This document shows, in pieces, positions 21,730 through 33,514 of a stretch of 64,000 bases of DNA. The translations under genes were made by a program, and so were the position numbers. This stretch comes from Neonectria sp. B-13 (Eukaryota; Ascomycota; Sordariomycetes; Hypocreales; Nectriaceae). The notes under the pieces were generated by a model. That model ran no database searches. It was not told the DNA's origin and saw nothing but the letters and a program-made list of their open reading frames with translations. Every line of letters begins with the position of its first letter. Position 1 is the first letter of the stretch. The stretch covers positions 3,103,296-3,167,295 of the forward strand of contig NOKP01000001.1 of the NCBI GenBank assembly GCA_002682825.1. The letters run 5' to 3'.

Positions 21730-22628
21730 CTTGTGCGTTTCAAGGTGATTTTCTTTGTGAAAGTCGTTTTGGTGGCTGATTTAGTTGTTTAGTTGTAAGT
21801 CTGCTTTTTGTTGTAGATGAGTGTTGAGAGTAGGGATGAAAACAAGTTTAGAAAGAAGTTAGTACTTATATTCATAACCGTGACAGGTAGCAGTGAATGT
21901 GTTGAAGTATGTTCAGATGTTCTTAAGGGTTGAAAATACTCTATGAGTGCTGTTCAAGGCGTTTGCATAATGCTACAGAAATTGGTTATATTACATAAAA
22001 TCATGAACTGGTTATCTTGTGCCAATCTATAAAACATGTGAACAACCAAAATCTGAGTAAAATATCTATTCCCAAACGCTTTGTTCTGAGTACAAGTTAT
22101 TATGTCCTAGTGTCACATGATATATAACGAGATGCATCACAATTGGATGTGACAGCTCAAGGCAACGAGTATGAACAATGCGATAGTTTTAGCATGTACG
22201 TGAAGAGAGCAGGGTAAAAGGTGTACTTGAGGATCCTAGACAAATAAAATAATACCGCAAAACTCAAACTGGCGCAGCCGAAGTCTGCGGGTGATTTCAA
22301 TAACATTCTGCGTTGCGCTGAGGCATCACTCACTGAAGTTGAGGAACTGCTTCCTCCGAGACAACATACCTTAGTCTTGTGATATAAGGGAATTGTGAGC
22401 AAAAGTTCAAGATACATCAAATACTCCATATACAGAGTAAAAAGATTAGACAGGAGTCGGAGGAATGAGTAAGCGTGTCTGGATCTAGACTCGAATCACA
22501 AGTCGCCGTTATTGAATGGGTAGTTCAACCACCTATCGGCATAGGTTCATGTAGACAAAGAAAGACATGATGAGACATCTTGAACGGAGAATCTATGCGA
22601 TTAACGCTGGTAGGCTTTATGGCCCGGT

Positions 22629-22656
22629 GGTGGACCGGTGGACCGGTGGACCGGTG
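22629..22656. repeat. 8-bp tandem repeat (GGTGGACC), 3.5 copies
   Basis: Perfect head-to-tail copies of GGTGGACC in intergenic DNA near the right border of the AT-rich island. Confidence 0.8.
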
Positions 22657-24422
22657 AACAATCAAATATGGCGGAGCTGATTGGGGAAACGGGGCAGCCG
22701 GATGCCGGGCCGGTGTGGAGCGCGTGTGGGGCCCGGACCCGACGATGGACGCGGGGGCGGGCCAAGATGACGCCAAAGCCGGTGCCGACATCTCACGCGA
22801 CATCCCAAGGTGGGAAGAATGCGCCTCTTGGAGGATACGAAGAGGGAGAGAAGTTGAAGAGGGTGTGTGTGAGACGGAGAGGTTCGGGAGGATGAGGAAT
22901 CTCTGATGCCGTCTGTGCCGCTTGACAAGGCTGAGACTTGGGCCTGCACAGGGCTCCAACGTGATGAAGGCTCGCAGCAACTTCGGTGTCTCGGGGTTTC
23001 CTGCCAAGAGAGAAGTGGCACAATGAGAGCAGGCAAACCAAGATTGATAAGGCTGACCGGTCGGATCGATCAGGCGTCTCCGTTGGATGGGAAAGCAGAG
23101 TAATCTGCACGGGTAGCTACGGTGGAAGGTGGGAGACAAAGGAGGCAGTCTAAGGTGTAAGGAGGGCCCGTATGCATCCGATTTTGCGGGGGAGCTGGTG
23201 TGGGGGTATGGCTCGTCTGGCTTGGCTGGAACTCTGGATGCACATCCCGTGTCACAAACGTTTGAAGGCTTGATCATGTGCCAGCGACATCGGACAGAGC
23301 CGGGGCAAAGCTACATGGGTATTGTCAATCGGGTTGGTCAATGCCGTCGTGGTCTTGGATGCGAATGGATGCACACCATCGGGGGATGCCCTGGGTTAGC
23401 CAATGCGCAGGATGGATGACGCAGTGGAGGGTCATCCATGGCCGGGATCGCACGAACACACAGATCTAGGTGCAGGATAACCTGGCAAACTGGTCAACAA
23501 CGGCTTTTCCTCCAAGCCATCCGTCATGGCGCTGGGACAGAGCGGCACTTGCAAGTGGTGACGGGTGCGTTTCTCCCTCCATCCGCAAGCCACAGCTGCC
23601 AGCTTCCCCCTGCCCGGCTGCAAGATGCAAGCACACGGGACGGGGAAAACAGGGCCTACCTAGTCAAGCTTCGCCGGCAGAGAGATGATGCAGCACCCAG
23701 GCTTTGGAAATGAAGGGAGGAAGGGAGGAGGAGGGGGTGCTTGTTGATGTTGTTAGCTCCCCCGTCCGCCAGCACGCGACAGACACACCGGAGAAGCAAA
23801 CCTGAGAGGCGGTCAGAACAACAGACAGCGTGACTAGGTTTTCGATACTCGATGCGACCCCCTAAGGTTTCGGCGCATTGAATTTTGAGTGCCCGCCGCC
23901 CACGTCACAGCAGAGTCGTTTGATGCTGAAGCGGGAGTGACGGGAGTGACGAGGCGCCTAAAATGCAAAAACGGATGCCACTCTCCCCACCCACCCCGCC
24001 TGACGATGGACCGCTGCGGGTGGAGTGTGGGGGATGATGGATGAGGTGGAATGGGGCGCTTCAAGATAAGTTAGAGGAGGCTTCAAGCGTTGCCACGGGC
24101 CAGGCGTGTTTCCTTTGATCGACCACAGGCTCGGGCTCTCCAGGCTCGGGTTCTTCAGGCTCAGGCTCTCCAGATAACAAGCTACAGATCACTTCCAAAT
24201 CAGAGGAAAGACCCGCAGGCGTGCACAGCACACAGGTCGAAGATGTTCTGGACTGCAGCCCGGTGAGGTCCGGGCTCCGGGCGTCCGCTGCAACCCTCCC
24301 GCTGGTAATCGACAGGGAACGCCGCCATCGACGGTCGGTCGGAGAGGGGGTTGATGATTGTCCACTAATTCTCATTTTTCAGCAGCTGCCTGAATCGTCC
24401 GCCCTCTGCGCTACCGTCCCAC

Positions 24423-24468
24423 CAATCAATCAATCAATCAATCAACAATCAACAATCAACAATCAATC
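24423..24468. repeat. AATC / CAACAATC microsatellite
   Basis: A run of AATC units changes into AACAATC units. Intergenic, about 700 bp upstream of the 173-aa gene. Confidence 0.8.
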
Positions 24469-25160
24469 CAGCGCTGTTTTGCTGTCATGGTCTCTGTCTC
24501 TGTCCCTACTTATCCCCAAGCACCAGCTGGCACTCGCTTTCCCTCTCTGGTGGGAACCTTCCGTTGATCTCTCTCTCTCTGATGCCCGTGAATACAGACC
24601 GGTGTCCGGCGGTGCGGTAATCCCCCCCCCCCCACTCCTCCAACTCCGGGGTCTTCGATGGACCCAGACCGCATCGGGACTTTGCAGCCAGGCAAAAACC
24701 CAAGCAACAGCACCCAAAAGACAAGGGAAGTTGGGAAGGAAGACCTGGTAATCCACTCTTTGGTGCCTGCTGCTCCACCTTTTCACAAGCCGCCCACCTC
24801 ACACTCTCCACTCCACCACCCACACACAACACACACTTCGACATCTTCCTTCTGAAAGCCTGCCCAACCAGCCCTGCTGCCGCTTGCGCTTTCAAGCAAA
24901 ATTCACCCACACCTCACCGTCACCTCCCGGCCGCCTCTTGCTTCCTAGTCACCGTCTGGCTTTTCTTCTGCCTTTTCTAGCCCTCTCCTCTCGCCGCCTC
25001 CAATTCCGCTTCCTTCTTCCCACATCTTTCTTCTCAACCCGATTCCCGTTCATACTCTGATGAACCTGCTACAAAGTTCACTCAGCCAACAACTTCCTCG
25101 TTCTCATCGCCACACCACACATAGCATACTATTCACTGTGCACCCCTCGCCTCAGAAGGA

Positions 25161-25825
25161 ATGGAGAGCCTACAGCTTTCCCAAGTCTTGGCCGACCTGA
25201 GCAATCTCGGCGCCGCAGTATGTTGCCCTCCCAGCACAGCCTACCTACTCTCCCCTGGTCCCCATACTTACCCGTTGTCTTCGCGCGAATCCAGGAGCCC
25301 GAAGCTGCAGCTGCCATCGTCCGGGCCAACGCCCCCGTCATTCAGATCAGCCAACCCAGGTCCGAAGACCTCACGAACTCCACCTCCGCCTCGTCCCACC
25401 AGCGTCGGCCCTCGGGTCTCCAGCGTGCCTGGTCATCCGAGAGCAAGTTCGACAAGTTCGGCCGTCGCATCCTCATCAACTCCCCCCGCTCCGGATCCGC
25501 TGCCAACTCCGTCCCCGGCACTCCGCGACGTGGAGACTCTGACGTGAGTGGAGTCCATTATGCCGCAATAGCCCACGCTAGACACGGCTGCTAACCACCT
25601 GTGACACAGTTTGAAGATGATGCCGACCGCGCCTCTACCCTTATAGCCCTCTACGATATTCGCTCCAAGCTCAAGCAGCAGGATAACAGCAGCCTCATCA
25701 GGGCCCGAGAAAAGATCAACGCCATCGCTGCCAAGCAGCAAGCCCATCAAGCCGCTGAGCGCAACTCGAAGGCTGCCGATCAGCTCCGTCGCAACCGGTA
25801 CTCGTTCCCCAAGCCCGGTTTATAA
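25161..25825 (+). CDS. Small conserved-looking fungal protein, 173 aa, function unknown
   Basis: Three exons, 25161-25217, 25295-25543 and 25610-25825, with introns of 77 bp (GTATGT...CCAG) and 66 bp (GTGAGT, CTAAC branch, CACAG), all in phase 0. The protein starts MESLQLSQVLADLSNLGAA. It has a Ser/Arg-rich middle containing a compact SKFDKFGRRIL motif (about residues 69-79), then a SP..TPRRGDSD phosphosite-like segment, and ends with a charged, Ala/Gln-rich helical region (about 110-165: RSKLKQQDNS...) likely to form a coiled coil. No signal peptide, membrane segment or catalytic motif. Three exons with ideal splice sites and uniform codon use make the gene model solid. I believe similar small proteins occur in other filamentous ascomycetes but cannot name a function. 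A long CT-rich leader precedes it. Confidence 0.8.
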
Positions 25826-27852
25826 ATTCACCCTCCGCATTACCACAATCACCACACGACGCCGGAACACACAAGACACCACACCATACGAATGACGACC
25901 GATTTTTCACTGTTAATGAACACAAGAGGGAGTTTGGGGGCGCGATATATTTTCCAATTCTCCACGGCGGCGTTTTCGGGGAACAAAAAGGAAATGCCAT
26001 GCCTGCGTATCGGCGGCGATTCACGACTTACCGGGTACACGTGCAATTGATGGATTCCGGGATGAAGAAACTGGCTGCTGGCGACATAGGCCGGCGTGCC
26101 TTGGGTCACCAGCTTGGGAAATCCTTTCCTTTACCAGGAGGCGGGACGGGAGTTAAGCTTTGAACACACGGCGGGGGATGGCAAGTCCTCTTCGGCAGGC
26201 TCGGAAGTGGTATTCAGAAATGCTAGGCGGGGAGGAAGAGGCTGAGAGATGACGACGACTGGCGGTACCAATCGTCCTCGTAACGACACAAGTCGTACTC
26301 AGCCCCATGACCTATGATGTCTCTATGCTTTTGGAGCGAAATGTGCATTTCTGTACACCTCGATAATTGACCTAATTTTCTCCTAATTTTTGGAACATTT
26401 GACGCCAGCCCAACTACAGTGCAGAGTGCTACAAGATGGTTAGACGGTAGACGCCTCATTGCGTAGTTGGCAGACGGTGATAAAATGTAGAGTGGTACAG
26501 CATTTGGGACAGTGTAGAGCGTTGACGGCACTGAATTCCACTTGTAAGCGCCAGGTGCTAGATGCCAGATTAATGACAGTGTGCACACAGAGGTATAATG
26601 GCCGTTCTAGAAGCCTGCACCCTGTGGCCGCGGGCTCCGCCATTCCGGGGTCGGGCCATTGATTCCCGATCATAGAGTTCGCTGACAACACTAGGTACGG
26701 AGTACACTTGTTGGGTTTGGTCCGCGCCACAGAGCAGGATGCGTGCGCAGAGGCGGAAGCTGGGCAAACGCCATGTGGGGGGAGCTACGACGTTGCTGAG
26801 GCTGAGCATGATGACATAGGATCTTCATTGACATTTGGAGAGAAGAGGCTCGTTGCGGGACACGGGTGCGTGTACGAGGGCGAAGCGAAGAGAGGGTTCC
26901 AGAGACAGCGAGATGGAGGACGAAATGCACTGAGCGCAGTGTAGACTAGGTCAGCTATCTAGAGGATTCCATCGACACCATCACCGCAGAATCGAGTGAT
27001 GTCAGATGCGGTGTCGACGTTGCCAAGGCTCTCAATACGCAAATTCCAAATCGCCCCCTCCCCGGACAGCAGCCAGCTGATTCGCTCACGCCCTCCGAAA
27101 GCGACACAGCCACAACGTGGAATCAAGTGATGGCATGTCCAGATGCTGTTGGTACTGCACTGTACCTTAGTCCAGGCTGTGCTCGTGGTGGATGAATCAC
27201 CGGCCGATGGATGGATGGATGGATGGATGGGTGTCTGGCCCGGTAGCTCTGGCTCTGTAACCCGTCAGGTGCCTTCGCACAAGGTTTTCCTCTCTGAGGT
27301 ACCACTTCTTCCTTGTTTAGCCAGTTGCCGGACCGTCTTGGCTACGTCTTGGCCCAAATCACCCGTTTGATAGAGGTATTAAGCCCACGGGCTGCCTCTT
27401 CAGTTTCCCCGATGGTGGCTGAATCATGCTTTTGTACTCGTTTATTCCGTACTCGTTGCATTCTCGTTTTCTCTCCCCTCATCTCTCTTCTCCATTCTCC
27501 GTCATTCCTACACACACACGCAGGACCACATTTCCCCGTCGGTCAATTATTTCGCCACGGATACCTACCTTGGTCATTGCATCGCATTGAGCCCAGACTC
27601 AAACGCTCGGCCCACGTCATTTCATTTTCAGGCCGTCGACAAACCAGGCCGTTGACAAACCAGCCCGGCGCCAGGATTGGGTACAGAAATACCTAGTACT
27701 AAGCCCGTCATCGAGTCCTTAGGTAGCTTGGCACCTTTGGCTCACTTCTCACCAAGAGGTGACTGAAGTTCCCTCGAGCGCGCTGAAACGCCCTCGGCTC
27801 AATTTCCCCTCCAACATCGTCGAAAACAAACAACAACAAAAATCAGAACACC
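25826..27852. other. Intergenic region, no gene seen
   Basis: About 2 kb. Contains a TACGGAGTA word at 26696-26704 and a GATG microsatellite at 27206-27230. Short frames on both strands lack family features. The last 100 bp form the leader of the RCR-type gene. Confidence 0.6.
27206..27230. repeat. GATG microsatellite
   Basis: About six uninterrupted copies of the tetranucleotide in intergenic DNA. Confidence 0.85.
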
Positions 27853-28459
27853 ATGGCGCCCGTCGAGGATCTCTTCACGCGCGACTATCGCTGCGGCAGT
27901 GGCCAATATTATCGCAACGGCTACTGCTATAGAAACAGATGGAACAGCTGGGGTCGCTGGTTGGTCGCTGCCCTCGCCGTCGGTCTCTTCTTCCTCGTCA
28001 TCGTCTCTTGTTTGTAAGTATTGCATTCCGGGCTGTTCTGCTCGCTCGCGCCTGATGCGACATCAATACTAATAGCACATGCGCAGAACTCTCTCTCGCC
28101 GCCGTCGTCGTCGCGGCGTGCAGCCCATGTACGGTACTGGGTGGATGGCCGGAGGAGGCCCGCAGAAATTTGGAAACCACCAAAACGGCCAGCAGATGCA
28201 CAACTACAACCACAACCCGAACCAGCAGGGCGGTGATTTCCAGCAGCAGCAGGCGTACGGGGGCTATCCTCCCGCTCCTCCCCCGCCAGCCTACGGACAA
28301 CAGCAGCAGCAGCCGCAGTACACAGGCACGACCTTCAACACCAACGACGGATACTATGGCAACCAAAACCAGCAGCAGTCCGGAGTACAGCCGCCGCAGG
28401 GCACGTATCAGCGCGAAGAGGTGTATTCGCCGCCGCAGGGACCGCCTCCGGGCAAGTAA
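27853..28459 (+). CDS. RCR-type single-pass membrane protein (chitin/Congo-red resistance family)
   Basis: Two exons, 27853-28013 and 28087-28459 (73-bp intron, GTAAGT...GCGCAG), give 177 aa. Short N-terminal ectodomain with paired cysteines (C14, C25) and aromatic residues, one membrane segment at about 35-54, an immediate Arg6 run (58-63) setting a cytosolic C-terminus, then a Gln/Asn/Tyr/Pro/Gly-rich tail with a PPAY motif at 120-123. This order is that of fungal RCR proteins; yeast Rcr1/Rcr2 lower chitin deposition and traffic with Rsp5 ubiquitin ligase, which binds PPxY. Role here is inferred from the family. The leader ends in an A-rich stretch (CAACAACAAAAATCAG) and a CACCATGG start context. 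The next gene on the same strand is another single-pass protein with a similar tail. Confidence 0.82.
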
Positions 28460-30970
28460 AGCTGAAGGAGTTGACGCAAGGGAGACGATATCGGGATATT
28501 TGCGAGGATGGATAATGCTAATGAGGCGGTCTGACCGGGGAACGTACGCGGAAAGTTTAACACCAGGGACACGTGTATTTTGGGCTCTCTCATGGACCTG
28601 ACGATGATGACGATGATGGCAACCGCGCCCAACTGCTCGTTAAGGAGCGAAGTACCCAAATGGGTCAAAAGACATGCGGTAGATGGATATCTTCGGCATG
28701 TATATCAATGCCTGAAACGTAGTTTCAACGTTCATAGTACATTATAATCGAAGACGATACGCACGTATCAGTCTCGCAAGTCCATCGTCTCTCCCTCGCG
28801 TGTACTCCGTAGGATCTTGAAGATCATGACCACAAGTAAGACACACAAGGCTGGCGCAACCGACGCCACGCCGGTGTCAAGAACGCAAGCACACCAGGGA
28901 CTAGCAAACTGTACAGCCACCGAGATGCCGTCGCGCGGTTGGCAGCCAAGCTGCCTCATTTTCAAAGCATGTGGCTTGACTGGTTCTCGTCGGCGTCTGT
29001 TGAAACGGGGGGCCATCATCAGCCACTGCCGGCACAGCACGAGGCAAATGTTTCTCTGCCGGGCAACCCTTTGCAAGCGCGTAAGAAAACTGACAAAACC
29101 AGCGCGTATCGCAATTTAGTGCCCTCACAGCTCTCATTTGCCTCAAGGGTTTCCTTGGCTTGTTGCAGGAGGAGAAGGGGACGGCGGATAGGATCATCCG
29201 GCAATCGGGTTGGGCGACCCTGTCATTTCGCAATCCCATCCTTGGGCGTACGTAGCCCCTGGCTTCACGTCGTCATAAGCGGAAGCAAACCCATGGTGAG
29301 CAGCGAGGCGCATGGGAACGATGGGCGAGATCTTCGTGGGTTTGTTCTCCCCCTTGAGGCCCTTTTTCCTTTATACCTTGCGTCGATGACAGAACAGACC
29401 TCTCATCACAATTTCCCCAGTACAGTGCAGATGTGCATTAAGCATGCAGATCGTGATGATTGATTGGTTTGTGGACGGGGAGGAACTTGCTGGAACTCGC
29501 GACGGATCCTGGATCCCCAGAGAGGACTTCAAACGCGGACCCCTCTCATCTGGTCTATTCTCGGCAGACCGCTGCCCAGTTCCAGCTTCTGGTTGTCTGA
29601 TGGGTTGAGGCAGCGCCCTGGGATTCTGATGATGCTGTTTATCACTGCCGTCTCCCTTTCCAGGCTCTTTTTTCCTCCCTCCTTGTTCTTGTCTCGCGAC
29701 ATTACATCTAGTGTCACGTCACTCATCAGCCATTGACGTGCCGCTCTCTCGCGTCTGGTGGCAGTCAAATTACCAGCCCTAGTAGCTCTTGTGCCTTTTC
29801 CCAAGTATTTTGGTACGTAGACTGCTGGGTTAGTACTTCGCGCAACGTCCTCCGCGTACAGTTGAGTGCAACACCAGCTTCCTCTGGCGGCACTCACATC
29901 CCCAACCATAATGAGGGGTTTTCTTTTTTCTTTTCCCCCCCTGCCCCGACTCACATTCTCCATCCTCCGTCCGACTACGCCTTGCCGACTAGACTCGGCT
30001 CTTCGAGAAAATCCTCGAGGTCTAGCAGCAATCCACCTCGCCTTCGGGTCATCATGTAGAGCGACAGCCGAAGCTGACGTGCCACCAACCCCAAGGAAAA
30101 AAGCCGCCCAGCCCACTCCAGGACTGCTGTGGAGGCAGGGCAGCCTCTAGTTTCACTGTTTCAGCGCTACCGATAGGGGTTAGTTAGTTGAGTATCCACT
30201 GGCCAGGCCCTGAAGCGACCTAAGCCCCAGGCCGATCCAGGCGGCCCCATTTATCCGTAGACTACGCCCCTGGCCCAGGTCCCCCTTCAGCGCCATTGGT
30301 GGGGGGCGTCCTTCATGCAGCTCGCGGGCTCTCTCTCAGCTCACCTACAGGCTTTGGGTTTCCTTTCCACCCATTCCGACACTCTCTTCCGTCTCTCTCC
30401 CATCACCAACTCGAGCCAGAAGGAGGCCAAGTTCGCTCCGCCGTCACTACACGGCCACTGCCTCTACGGCGCTTTCTCTCATTAAACCATCGCAATCGCT
30501 GCTGGAACGAGCGTCCTTTCTCTCTTTCTTTCTTTGCTCGCCATCACGCTGTCCATCGCTTATACTCGCCTCCTCGCTACCTCACGTCGTCTCGGCTCGC
30601 CGCCTTCATTCATTCTGCCATCCTCAACTACACCACCACGTCTCCGTTACACCACGGATCACTGCCACTACCCTTTCGGGATACACACACAGAAGACATT
30701 TCTCCAGCCCACAGTCTACGGCTACCGCCGACTTGCGAGAGATTAATTGCTACCTGTGCAACAACCATCTTATATACCAGCCGGCTGGAGCGTGCGATAA
30801 TAAGATCCCAGCCCAGCCCGCACCTGAAACGAACCCCCTCGAAACCATTTGCGTCACTCGCCACGACCACGAAACTTCGGGCCTCTCTCAGCCTCGTGTT
30901 CGGTATTTGTTTCTTTTCCATCGACTACCTTGATTGCTAGAAGGATATTTCGAGTCGAAACGGCAACACG
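28460..30970. other. Intergenic region and long leader of the PIN2-like gene
   Basis: About 2.5 kb. TACTCCGTA at 28803-28811. From about 30340 the plus strand becomes strongly pyrimidine-rich; a 214-codon open frame at 30296-30940 inside it is Ser/Pro/His/Leu-rich and reads as leader rather than gene. No other supported gene. Confidence 0.55.
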
Positions 30971-32544
30971 ATGCCTTCGATCGACGTCGCCATGGCCCGG
31001 AGCCTCCGGGGGAGCACCTGGCATATCTTAAAGGAGACCGTAGGCAGGAGTATTGCTGCCGAGCTGGTGCGAAGGGGCGTCGTCGACGATACCTCGGATA
31101 AAGCCTCGGACGTTGCGACGACCTTCTCGAGTTGGGATAACTGCATGAAGGAAAACTATTGCAAGTATGTGCATGGTCGACCACGGCATCATTCGTCTCG
31201 TTGCTAATTCCTCTCAGGTGGCCTGCCATTGCCGTCATCGCCATCGTCGGTCTCATCATCTTCAGTATCGTCTGGTGCATCATTCGCTGCTGCTGCTGTG
31301 GCCTCTCATGTTGCTGTGGCTGCTGCCAGTGCCTCAAGTGCTGTGGTAACTGCTGCGGCTGCTGCGACCCCCCCGGCACTCGCAAAGCACACAAGCACCT
31401 CGACGACCCTTATGCCCCTACCACAAACCATGCATACCGATCAGAGCCTCCTATGCAGCCACTGGGTGCCCAAGCCTCAGTTCCCCAAGCATCAGGCACC
31501 CAGTTTGCTCCCTCAACTCAGCATTTGCACAACGAACCACCACAGTACGCCGAGTTTGAGGCGGGCAACAAGCGAGGAGGAGAGGACTCTCTTCCTGAGA
31601 TGCCGAGCTGGGAGGGAGCAGGATCTAAGAAGATTGCGCTCGAAGAGGATGTCGAGATGGACCAGCTCAAGAAGTCGCCCATCCCGGGTCAGCAGAACGG
31701 CCTCATGAACGGCGCGCCATCCGCAATGCCCCAGGGACGGAGCCCCTACGGTCAACAACAGGACAGCCATAGCGGATATCTGGATCAGAATGCTCAAGCT
31801 CCGGACCACTACTCCCCCATCGACAAGGGCTACGGCTACAATTCCAGCCCCGGTAATGGATACGGCCATGATCAATCCTATGCCGCAGGCGCTATGGGAG
31901 TTGCGGCTGTGGGGCGAAACTCTCCCGCTCAGAATCCCAACGGATATGGACAAACCCCTGTTGATCAAGGATACGGCCAGTCGCACAACGATTATGGGAA
32001 CCACGACGGTCACTCAAACGCAGCCCAGGGATATGGTATGAAGCAGTCTCCTGGTCCGAGACGCACGCCGGCTCCCCAGCTCGACTTCGACGGGTATGAT
32101 CAGATCGCTTCTGCGCGGTCTCCGGTGCACCAAAACGCTTATGGCGAGTACAATCAGCCTGCCCGAAGAACCCCGGCTCCTCAAGACGAGTACCACCAAC
32201 CTGTCCGAAGAACTCCAGCTCCGCAGGACGCTTACAACATGCCTGCTCGAAGAACTCCAGCCCCGCAGGACGAGTACAACATGCCCGTCCGAAGGACCCC
32301 AGCCCCTCAGGACGGCTACGGCCAGCAGAACGCATTCAACAACAACCAGCGCACGTACTCGCCCGCCCCCGAGCCTCACTACGGCCCTCGACCGGTCCCC
32401 CAGAGGCATTACCCTCAGCAGGAACCCCCTCAGTCACCCATCAACAACAACTCTGGGTTCGATTTCAACTCGGGTTATGCGCGACCTCAACAATCACCCG
32501 TTCAGGATTCATATCCGGGGTACAAACCCTACAGCCCTACGTAA
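30971..32544 (+). CDS. PIN2-like single-pass membrane protein, Cys-rich, prion-like tail
   Basis: Two exons, 30971-31164 and 31218-32544 (53-bp intron, GTATGT, GCTAAT branch, CTCAG), 506 aa. A conserved FSSWDNCMKENYCKWP block precedes the membrane segment (about 66-86), followed by an extraordinary juxtamembrane run of about 16 Cys in about 35 residues, likely a palmitoylation cluster. The remaining 390 residues are disordered, rich in Gln/Asn/Tyr/Gly/Pro, with repeats of RRTPAPQ at nucleotides 32059, 32164, 32206, 32248 and 32290; the last four are spaced exactly 42 bp. The end reads YPGYKPYSPT. Yeast Pin2 has the same plan (SWD.CM...C, TM, prion-like tail, YxGYKP near the C-terminus) and is an exomer-dependent cargo. 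Many fungal genomes label such proteins fibroin-3-related. An alternative ATG lies seven codons downstream (30992). Confidence 0.8.
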
Positions 32545-33514
32545 TGAACAGAGCCCTCGGAATATAGTAGCATGTACGACTTGATACCTTTTGTAACCAC
32601 GTATTTCACGCATATCTCGCACAACAGCTTCTGTTCTACTCATTTGGGAGTCTGGGTTGGGTCTTTCGGCGTTTGGGTCACGCTAATGTGCACGCGTGCT
32701 GGCGATGTTTTGGATATATTTTTCTTATCTTTCCCCAAGCACCTCTCTTGGATGCCTTCATGGATTTCGAGCCTCACGGTGGGTAGGTATTGGCAATGTC
32801 GGGCATTGCGCATGTTCTATTCGTTTCTTGGAAAATTACAGAATCAGTGTCTCACTTGTACGTCATTTTCGACCGTCGATTCATGGTCATGGGATGAAAG
32901 AGGATCAAATGACGCTTTGACTCCGGTGGTTTGGTGCAGAGATTTAGAAACATGTGCTTGAGAAAGGGTTGGTGGGGGGTTCTGGGCACGGGGGTTAGGA
33001 ACCATACTCCGCTGTCAATATTGGCATCATTTGAAAAGAGATAAGTGATTTGATAATGCTCAAAATAGTATTTATGCTTGCTATGAGCATAAGTGTGAGC
33101 CTATCTAGATTCTCGCCCACCGGGAACAACACGTGAAGACCCTCGCTCTAGTGAAGCTTCGTCATGAAAGTGGGACAATTACGCAGCCGGTGACGACGCA
33201 TTTCGCATGGCATGTCAAGTAACCCGAGTCCGAGCCACGTATAAACACTTTGGATTCCCTCCAACCTTGGGGAAATTTACCATCTTAAACTCTCAGAACG
33301 CCCAGGGCAGCAGTCCCGCAACCATGCCTGTCTGCCAAATGTACCAAGAATCGCCAGAGCCCGCATAAGATATACAATACCACCCAAGTCTCTGTGTTTA
33401 TGCCAACAACCAACGCAAGCAAGGAAAGGAGATACACGCAAGCAACAACTGAAGGACAACCAGAAGGTAGAAGAAATCAAAGGACAACTGTGACAGTAAA
33501 AAAGCGACGCGCTT
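32545..33514. other. 3' flanks of two convergent genes
   Basis: About 970 bp between the stops of the PIN2-like gene and the STIMATE-like gene. AT-richer than coding DNA; no supported gene. Confidence 0.6.

Larger units (their letters stand above)
21730..25160. other. AT-rich island flank and long intergenic region
   Basis: 21730-22500 is distinctly AT-rich (20 G/C in the 60 bases 21841-21900) with no further gene I can support; a minus-strand frame near 22429-22157 contains a hydrophobic stretch but no family features. From about 22600 base composition returns to normal. There are simple repeats at 22629-22656 and 24423-24468. A CT-rich leader for the next gene begins near 24750. Confidence 0.5.

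Noticed and set aside
21529..21792. Hydrophobic 87-aa plus-strand frame that looks membrane-like
   Set aside because: Exact mirror of the Asn/Gln repeat of the 159-aa gene; the minus strand has better codon choice, an ATG and a leader with a TATA-like element.
30296..30940. 214-codon plus-strand frame before the PIN2-like gene
   Set aside because: Lies in a pyrimidine-rich leader, giving Ser/Pro/Leu/His-rich translation; more likely 5' UTR.
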